Assembly (NCBI GenBank): GCA_007118045.1
Contig: SKTG01000122.1
Location: 1 to 11,920 of the forward strand
Reading direction: 5' to 3'
Length of the DNA: 11,920 bases
From: Nitriliruptoraceae bacterium
GTDB lineage: Bacteria > Actinomycetota > Nitriliruptoria > Nitriliruptorales > Nitriliruptoraceae
In this document: positions 7,163-11,920 of the stretch, piece by piece
Layout of the letters: each line of letters starts with the position of its first letter
How positions within the stretch are numbered: the first letter of the stretch is position 1
The notes under the pieces: model-generated
Seen by the model: the letters and a program-made list of their open reading frames with translations, nothing else
Told to the model about the DNA's origin: nothing
Databases searched by the model: none
Program-made: the position numbers and the translations under genes

Positions 7163-7795
7163 ATGGCAGAGCCACCGGTAACAACAGATGCTCCGAACGA
7201 CCCGGCTGCCTCGACACTTGAGCGGCAGAACCCACTCGCCTGGACCGCAGGGGCGCCGACACGGACCTGGAGCCGCCTCTGGATCGGTGGTCTGGGGTTC
7301 CTGGTGGTCGGCACAGTGCTGGCGTACTTCCTGGCGCGGTACGCCGCCGCCGAGACCGGCATAGCCCTCGCCGCGCTGCTCTTCCTGGCAGGTGTCGGGC
7401 TCCTGACCTACGCCGCTGCGCGCAGCATCCGTTCCTCAGGTCCCCTGCCCATGACCATCGCTTCCCTGTTCGCCGTCTCGATGCTCGCGCTGCCCCTGTT
7501 CGGTTTCGCTGCGATGCAAGGACTTGCGGACAGGGCCGAGGCGGTGCTGGGCAACCTGTTCGACGAGTTCGAGGGGGACCTCGGGGAGGACAGCGACAAC
7601 GTCTTCGGCAGCGCCGCGAACTTCGGTGACGACCCCGAGATGGATGCGCTCTGGACCTCATGCGAGGAAGGAGACATGGAGGCGTGTGACGATCTGTACT
7701 ACTCCACGTCTCTCGGCTCCGAGTACGAGGAGTTCGGGGGGACTTGCGGCAACCGGGAGAGCATGGGCGTGAGCGGGTCTTGCGGAGATCGATGA
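7163..7795 (+). CDS. Membrane protein with C-terminal four-cysteine actinobacterial motif
   Basis: A 210-residue protein. A polar N-terminus of about 35 residues (PNDPAAS, PLAWTAG) precedes three hydrophobic helices (about 38-58, 65-87, 97-120). An acidic segment follows (131-163), then a motif of the form SC-EGDMEACDDLYY-GSEYEEFGGTCGNR (about 166-198) and a last SCGDR. Its cysteines are 167, 175, 195 and 207. I recall similar C-terminal segments on assorted actinobacterial membrane proteins of unknown role. With three helices and a cytoplasmic N-terminus this tail would be outside, where two disulfides could form; that is inference. The ATG at 7163 is chosen because GGAGTGA stands 4 nt before it; an in-frame ATG at 7064 would add 33 low-complexity residues. 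It follows the DUF4234-type gene on the same strand after 252 bp. Confidence 0.72.
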   Translation: MAEPPVTTDAPNDPAASTLERQNPLAWTAGAPTRTWSRLWIGGLGFLVVGTVLAYFLARYAAAETGIALAALLFLAGVGLLTYAAARSIRSSGPLPMTIASLFAVSMLALPLFGFAAMQGLADRAEAVLGNLFDEFEGDLGEDSDNVFGSAANFGDDPEMDALWTSCEEGDMEACDDLYYSTSLGSEYEEFGGTCGNRESMGVSGSCGDR

Positions 7796-8121
7796 CGAGT
7801 CGGCGTTGGGCACCTCACGATACTGGCGGTTGGACCTGGTTCGTGCTTGACCGCGCCATCGCGGCCGGACCGCGTATCGACGAAGGCGTGGAGCCACATC
7901 TCGCGGGTCGAGCCCGCTCCACTGACGCGGACGCCGCAGCGCCCGGAACGCCGATCAGCTGGCCGAGGTCGTTGGTCTCGCGGTCGAGGGTCAGGACCGC
8001 CACGAGCCGTTCGGCGGCGGCCAGCTCGCTCCACTCGCGCAGGGCGGTTCTTACCGTCAAGGCCCTGTCGGATGCGGTTCAGCACCCGGCGCAGGAACTC
8101 GTAGGGGTCGCTCCGGACCGA
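7796..8121 (-). pseudogene. Region without an intact gene; fragments of a possible decayed minus-strand gene
   Basis: No frame gives a convincing whole protein. On the minus strand, directly after the rhodanese stop and in the same frame, SDPYEFLRRVLNRIRQG (about 8112-8062) looks coding. In another frame, ALREWSELAAAERLVAVL and TLDRETNDLGQLIGVP (about 8047-7944) look like a well-composed helix-rich protein, followed again by low-complexity sequence. Their adjacency with a frame change near 8060 suggests a frameshifted or truncated gene. I do not recognise the family. On the plus strand an ATG at 7792 overlaps the previous stop (ATGA) and opens 145 codons, but these run antisense into the rhodanese and look random beyond the first 40 residues. 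Boundaries are approximate. Confidence 0.35.
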
Positions 8122-8457
8122 TCACGAGATGCCGCGTACGGCCTCGGCGCCTTCGACCTGGCCGCCGGCTGCCAGCCAGCCCTCGAGCCCCTCGGCGTAC
8201 CAACTCACGTGCGCGAAACCGCGCTCTGACAGCTCGTCGGCGAGGGCACGGCTTGTCCGACAGGCCCCGTCGAACCCGTAGACCACGATGACATCGTCGG
8301 CTCGGAGGAAGGCGGCAGCCTGTTCGGCCTCACCGAAGGCGACCGCACCGGGCAGGTGGGACGAACGGAAGCTCATCGCTTCCGCCGCGTGCACGAGCCA
8401 CGGCCGTCGACCGGCGGCGAGGCGTGCACGCAGCTGGGCGGTGTCGATGGTGTTCAA
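8122..8457 (-). CDS. Rhodanese-like domain protein lacking the catalytic cysteine
   Basis: A 111-residue single rhodanese domain, second of a tandem pair. It aligns without gaps to the upstream protein: NTIDTAQLRARLA matches DTIDLHDLQRLLA, SSHLPGA matches QAHIPGS, and GLEGW matches GLEEW. At the active-site loop the partner has YCSGPAC but this one has YGFDGAC, so residue 61, the persulfide-forming Cys, is Gly (GGG codon at 8275-8277); Cys66 is kept. The TTG at 8457 is chosen because it aligns exactly with the partner's start Met and overlaps its stop as TTGA; a GTG at 8514 would add 19 residues read out of frame inside the partner. Classical thiosulfate sulfurtransferase activity is unlikely unless Cys66 serves. 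It could be a binding or regulatory partner of the active copy. Function inferred. Confidence 0.82.
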   Translation of the reverse strand: MNTIDTAQLRARLAAGRRPWLVHAAEAMSFRSSHLPGAVAFGEAEQAAAFLRADDVIVVYGFDGACRTSRALADELSERGFAHVSWYAEGLEGWLAAGGQVEGAEAVRGIS

Positions 8458-8792
8458 GCCGCGACCGTCCCGGACGCTGGGGTCGCCCCCAGGGGCAGCC
8501 CGGCGGTGTCCCACTCCTCGAGCCCACCGACGAACCGGCGGACGTCGCGGCAGCCGCGGCCGACCAGCATCCGCTGCGCCCGGGCGCTCGCCTGACAGGC
8601 CGGTCCGGAGCAGTACACGACGATCCGCTCCTCGGGATCGATCTGCTGGGACCCCGGCTCGAGGTCCGCGAGGACCTCCGAGCCCGGGATGTGCGCCTGG
8701 GCGAAACGCTGGGGACCGAGCGCCATCACGAGCCGGACGGGCTCATCGGCGGCGAGCAGTCGTTGCAGGTCGTGGAGATCGATCGTGTCCAT
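8454..8792 (-). CDS. Rhodanese-like sulfurtransferase, single domain
   Basis: A 112-residue rhodanese domain. It has the CH2A-like segment AHIPGS (33-38), the active-site loop YCSGPACQAS (60-69) with catalytic Cys61 and a second Cys66, and the C-terminal GGLEEWDTAGLPL (89-101) typical of the family. Such proteins carry sulfane sulfur as a cysteine persulfide and pass it to acceptors such as thiols or cyanide; the acceptor here is unknown. No signal peptide is seen, so it is probably cytosolic. The ATG at 8792 is preferred to the ATG at 8810 because GAGGAG (8799-8804) stands 6 nt before it and the homology with the second copy starts there. Its stop overlaps the TTG start of the second, cysteine-less rhodanese. 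It is divergent from the large regulator, with 119 bp between starts. Confidence 0.9.
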   Translation of the reverse strand: MDTIDLHDLQRLLAADEPVRLVMALGPQRFAQAHIPGSEVLADLEPGSQQIDPEERIVVYCSGPACQASARAQRMLVGRGCRDVRRFVGGLEEWDTAGLPLGATPASGTVAA

Positions 8793-8798
8793 CTCTGG

Positions 8799-8804
8799 CT
8801 CCTC
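8799..8804 (-). promoter_or_regulatory. Shine-Dalgarno fixing the start of the first rhodanese
   Basis: The minus strand reads GAGGAG with a 6-nt spacer to the ATG at 8792. If translation began at the ATG at 8810, this site would lie inside the gene. Confidence 0.7.
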
Positions 8805-8872
8805 GGGCATCGGCCGTTCGTGATGGGACGACCGTGCCGGGGGTCGCTGCCGTGACGCTGCGGTGGCGCTGT

Positions 8873-8909
8873 CCGGACCGTCCTGGCGGTGACAGCGGTT
8901 ATGGTCCGG
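8873..8909. promoter_or_regulatory. Inverted repeat just upstream of the AfsR-like gene
   Basis: CCGGACC (8873-8879) and GGTCCGG (8903-8909) form a perfect 7-bp inverted repeat with a 23-nt spacer, ending 2 nt before the ATG at 8912. The left arm is part of an 8-bp palindrome, GTCCGGAC (8871-8878), so GTCCGG also occurs as a direct repeat 33 bp apart, about three helical turns. It may be a regulator site between the divergent rhodanese and regulator genes. Chance is possible in DNA of this composition. Confidence 0.3.
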
Positions 8910-8911
8910 TC

Positions 8912-11900
8912 ATGGAGTTCGGCATCCTCGGCCCGCTCGAGGTCACCTCCGCCGGTGACACCGTCGCCGTGCCGGGCGCCAGACAGCGGACGCTGCTGGC
9001 CGTGCTCGCGGTCCACCTCGGCGAGGTGGTCTCCGTGGACCGGCTCGTCGACATGATCTGGGGCGAGGAGCCGCCCGCGAACCCGCGGAACGCGCTGCAA
9101 TCACAGGTCTCCCAGCTGCGTCGCCACCTCGGGGACGAGGGTCAGGGGCTGGTGGTGTCGCAGCCGCCCGGCTACGTGCTGCGCGCGGACCCCGACACGG
9201 TCGACGCGGCCCGCTTCGAGGCGCTGGTGCGCGAAGGCCGTGAGGCGCTGCGTGACGGTGACCAGGACCGGGCAGCCGGACGGCTGGGAGCCGCCCTCGA
9301 ACTGTGGCGGGGCCCGCCGCTCGGCGAGTTCGCGGGGCACGCGTTCGCCGACCTCGCGGCCGCGAGGTTGGAGGAGCTGCGGTTGGGTGCCGTCGAGGAC
9401 CGCATCGAGGCCGGCCTGCGGGCTGGCCGTCACGCCGAGCTCGTGGCCGATCTCGAGACCTTGGTCGCCGAACACCCGCTCCGCGAGCGACCCCGTGGCC
9501 AGCTCATGCTCGCCCTGTCCCGCGCCGGGCGACAGGCCGATGCGCTCGAGGTGTTCCGGGACACCCGACGTGTGCTCGACGAGGAGCTGGGGATCGATCC
9601 CGGCCGGGACCTGGTCTCGCTGTACGAGAAGCTGCTGCGCCAGGAGGACGAAGCCCCGGCTGCCGTCCCGGCGGCGCAGGCGTCGCCTCCATCGTCCGAG
9701 GTCCTGCCGAGCGTGCTCCCCCGGCCGTTGTCGAGCTTCATCGGTCGCAGCGACGATCTCGAACGGGTCGTGGGGCTCCTCGGTGGGTCACGGCTGGTGA
9801 CCCTGACCGGCCCCGGCGGGGTCGGCAAGACCCGTCTGGCGATCGAGGCCGCTGCCCGCGCCGTCGACGGCTGCTCCGACACCGAGGCGGTGTGGCTGGT
9901 GGAACTGGGCGGTCTCCGGCACCCCGACCTGGTGGCCGCCGCCGTCGCCGAGACCCTCGGTCTCACCGACGGGTCGGGGTTGGCCGGGACCGCGTCCGCA
10001 CCGCACCAGGCCGGCGCACGGGTGATCGCGGCGCTGCGGCGCCGATCTGCCCTGCTCGTCCTCGACAACTGTGAGCACCTCGTCGACCCGGTCGCCGGCT
10101 TCGTACGCGACCTGCTCGGCGCCACCGCCGCGCTGAGCGTGTTGTGCACGAGCCGGGAGGCGTTGGGCATCGCCGGGGAGACGGTCTGGTCGGTGCCGTC
10201 GCTGCCCCTGCCCCCACCGGAGCAGCAGGTGGGGGTGGACGACCTGGCCCGGTGGGGCGCGACGGCGCTGTTCCTCGATCGGACGCGGCTCGCCGATCCG
10301 GATCTCGTGATCGACGATGCCGACGCGTGGCGCGTCGTGCAGCTGTGCCGGCGGCTGGACGGCATCCCGCTGGCGCTCGAGCTCGCCGCGGCCCGGGTGG
10401 CCATGCTCGGGCTCGCGGACCTGGCCGACCGCCTCGACGACCGCTTCGCCGTGCTCACCGGGGGCGACCGCACCGCCCAGCCGCGCCAGCGGACGCTGCA
10501 GGCCGTGATCGGCTGGAGCTGGGACCTGCTCGATGAGGCCGAACGCGCCCTGTTCCGACGCCTGTCCGTCTTCGCCGGCGGAGCCACCCTGGACGCGGTC
10601 GAAGGGGTCTGCAGCGACCGCGACGAGCTCCCCCGCGATCGGGTACTGGAGCTCATGGCCTCGTTGGTGGGCAAGTCCATGGTCGTCGCCGACCGTCACG
10701 ATCGCCCCACCCGCTACCGCATGCTGGAGAGCCTGCACGCCTTCGCGACGGACCGCCTCGCCGACCGGGGCGAGGCCGAGACCTTCCGGCGGAGACACGC
10801 CGACCACATGCAGGCGCTCGCGGCCCGGACGGTGCCACGGCTGCGCACCCGGACGCAGCAGCGGGCGATGGAGGAGCTCGACGACCTGCTCGACGACCTC
10901 CGGGCGGCGCTGACGTGGGCCGAGGAGACGGGTGACGGGCAGCGCGGCGGTCGCCTGGCGACCGAGCTCGGCTGGTACTTCTACCTGCGGGGTCACGGCG
11001 CCGAGGGTGCGCGCTGGCTCACCACCTTCGCAACACGGGCGGCATCGCGTGAGGCCGCCCTGGCGAGGCTGTGGTCGGCCCTGCTGGCCCCCGCCGCCGA
11101 CCAGACACCCGACCTACCGGCCGAGTTGCAGGACGCCGCCGGCGTGCTGGACGAACACGGCACGCTCATGGATCGTGCCTTCGCCGCGCTGGTCATCGCG
11201 GTGGTGCGGATCGCGTTCGGCGACGCGACGGGGGCGGACGAACAGCTGCGGTCCGCGAGGGCCCTGATCGAGCCCGACGGCGAGGAGGCCGACGTCGCCG
11301 TCGCTGATCTGCTCACCGGCAACGTGCGCCTGATCGTCGGCGACGTGGGCGGCGCACGACCCTGGCTCGAGGGGGCGTTGGACCGCTTCACCGGGCTCGG
11401 CGACCGGTGGGGCGAGGTCCAGTGCCGTGTCGCCCTGCTCAGCTGCGCCGAGATGACCGGCGACCTCACCGGGGCGCTCCGCCATGCCGACCGGGGCATC
11501 GCGCTCACCGGCGAGCTACGGCTGGCCGAGCTCGAGGCGGTCCTGCACTCCCGCCGGGCCACCGTCGCGGTGCTGGCCGGCGACGAGGAGGTCGCGGAGA
11601 CCTCGCTGCGTCGGTCGCGACACCTGGCCGAGGAGCTCGGTGCCGAGCTGGTGGCCGGCACCGTCGATCTGGCGGCCGGGTTCGTGGCACTACGGACCGG
11701 GCGTCTGCGGGAGGCCGAACGCTGCTTCCAGGGCGTTCTGGACCGCTTCGGCGACACACCCCTCCCCGTCGTGCGGACCTACGCCCTGGCCAGGCTCGGA
11801 ACGGTGGCGGAGCTGACCGGGGACCTCGACCGGGCCGTCACCCTGCACCGCGACAGCTACCACGTCGCCTGCCGGACCGGCGACCCGCGCAGCGTCGCGC

Positions 11901-11920
11901 TGGCGCTCGAAGGGCTCGCC
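8912..11920 (+). CDS. AfsR/SARP-type transcriptional regulator (winged helix, BTAD, NTPase, TPR), cut by the window edge
   Basis: 1003 codons are open to the right edge. Domains in order: OmpR-like winged helix at about 1-91 (starts MEFGILGPLEV, ends PPGYVL); bacterial transcriptional activator domain (BTAD) at about 98-243, ending DEELGIDPGRDLVSLYEKLL; a Pro/Ala linker to about 270; then an NB-ARC/STAND-like NTPase with Walker A GPGGVGKT (300-307), Walker B LLVLDN (381-386), LCTSRE (411-416) and a GxP helix CRRLDGIPLALELAAARV (479-496). From about 620 on are TPR-like helical repeats, for example GDLTGALRHADRGIAL and GRLREAERCFQGVLDRF. Proteins of this build activate transcription in response to nucleotide and ligand or partner binding, often near secondary-metabolite genes; no such cluster is visible here. 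No clear Shine-Dalgarno precedes the ATG, so a leaderless or weak start is possible. The C-terminus and stop are outside the window. Confidence 0.93.
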   Translation, partial: MEFGILGPLEVTSAGDTVAVPGARQRTLLAVLAVHLGEVVSVDRLVDMIWGEEPPANPRNALQSQVSQLRRHLGDEGQGLVVSQPPGYVLRADPDTVDAARFEALVREGREALRDGDQDRAAGRLGAALELWRGPPLGEFAGHAFADLAAARLEELRLGAVEDRIEAGLRAGRHAELVADLETLVAEHPLRERPRGQLMLALSRAGRQADALEVFRDTRRVLDEELGIDPGRDLVSLYEKLLRQEDEAPAAVPAAQASPPSSEVLPSVLPRPLSSFIGRSDDLERVVGLLGGSRLVTLTGPGGVGKTRLAIEAAARAVDGCSDTEAVWLVELGGLRHPDLVAAAVAETLGLTDGSGLAGTASAPHQAGARVIAALRRRSALLVLDNCEHLVDPVAGFVRDLLGATAALSVLCTSREALGIAGETVWSVPSLPLPPPEQQVGVDDLARWGATALFLDRTRLADPDLVIDDADAWRVVQLCRRLDGIPLALELAAARVAMLGLADLADRLDDRFAVLTGGDRTAQPRQRTLQAVIGWSWDLLDEAERALFRRLSVFAGGATLDAVEGVCSDRDELPRDRVLELMASLVGKSMVVADRHDRPTRYRMLESLHAFATDRLADRGEAETFRRRHADHMQALAARTVPRLRTRTQQRAMEELDDLLDDLRAALTWAEETGDGQRGGRLATELGWYFYLRGHGAEGARWLTTFATRAASREAALARLWSALLAPAADQTPDLPAELQDAAGVLDEHGTLMDRAFAALVIAVVRIAFGDATGADEQLRSARALIEPDGEEADVAVADLLTGNVRLIVGDVGGARPWLEGALDRFTGLGDRWGEVQCRVALLSCAEMTGDLTGALRHADRGIALTGELRLAELEAVLHSRRATVAVLAGDEEVAETSLRRSRHLAEELGAELVAGTVDLAAGFVALRTGRLREAERCFQGVLDRFGDTPLPVVRTYALARLGTVAELTGDLDRAVTLHRDSYHVACRTGDPRSVALALEGLA

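Noticed and set aside
7792..8229. Plus-strand open frame starting with an ATGA overlap after the Cys-motif protein
   Set aside because: The ATGA overlap is suggestive, but the product becomes random-looking after about 40 residues and its last third is antisense to the second rhodanese.
8458..8514. GTG start at 8514 for the second rhodanese
   Set aside because: It would lie inside the first rhodanese in another frame, and the ungapped alignment of the two copies starts at TTG 8457.
9430..10996. Long minus-strand open frames antisense to the AfsR-like gene
   Set aside because: Ser/Arg- or Gly/Gln-rich with no domain; the plus strand carries winged-helix, BTAD and NTPase motifs without interruption.
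1..11920. CRISPR array, tRNA or rRNA, insertion-sequence ends, toxin-antitoxin or defence genes
   Set aside because: I looked for spaced direct repeats, cloverleaf-like segments, transposase motifs and terminal inverted repeats and saw none that hold up. The NTPase at 8912 resembles STAND defence ATPases, but its winged-helix plus BTAD front end makes it a transcription regulator.

Overview
The window is high-GC DNA with strong G/C bias at third codon positions. Actinomycete-type gene families are present: an AfsR-like regulator with BTAD, NTPase and TPR parts, a TetR/hydrolase pair, and an actinobacterial-style Cys-motif membrane protein. I infer an actinobacterium, perhaps a deep-branching or environmental one, but the sequence does not let me name a genus.

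Layout. (1) Positions 1-1064, minus strand: an alpha/beta hydrolase overlaps by 8 nt the start of a TetR-family repressor that runs off the left edge. Upstream is a readable promoter with two 17-bp palindromes, one in the -35/-10 spacer and one at the expected transcription start, so the pair looks autorepressed. (2) 1136-2352, plus strand: a leader of about 300 nt and a second, unrelated-looking alpha/beta hydrolase, convergent with the next block. (3) 2360-6221, minus strand: an ABC exporter ATPase, its six-helix permease (ATGA overlap) and, after 59 bp, a membrane-anchored ABC1/UbiB/AarF kinase-like protein. This is probably one operon. (4) 6470-7795, plus strand: two small membrane proteins, a DUF4234-type protein and a three-helix protein with a four-cysteine C-terminal segment. 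Base use is less extreme than in the neighbours. (5) 7796-8121: no convincing intact gene, but protein-like fragments in different minus-strand frames suggest a decayed gene. (6) 8122-8792, minus strand: two tandem single-domain rhodaneses joined by a 4-nt TTGA overlap. The second lacks the catalytic cysteine. (7) 8912 to the right edge, plus strand: 1003 codons of a large AfsR/SARP-type regulator, still open at the window end.

Functionally the window is a set of small self-contained units (regulated hydrolase, exporter plus kinase, sulfurtransferase pair, large signal-integrating regulator) rather than one pathway. I did not find a clearly new defence or mobile system. The best leads are the double TetR operator, the active/inactive rhodanese pair, the exporter-kinase operon and the accessory patch with a gene remnant at about 6400-8120.
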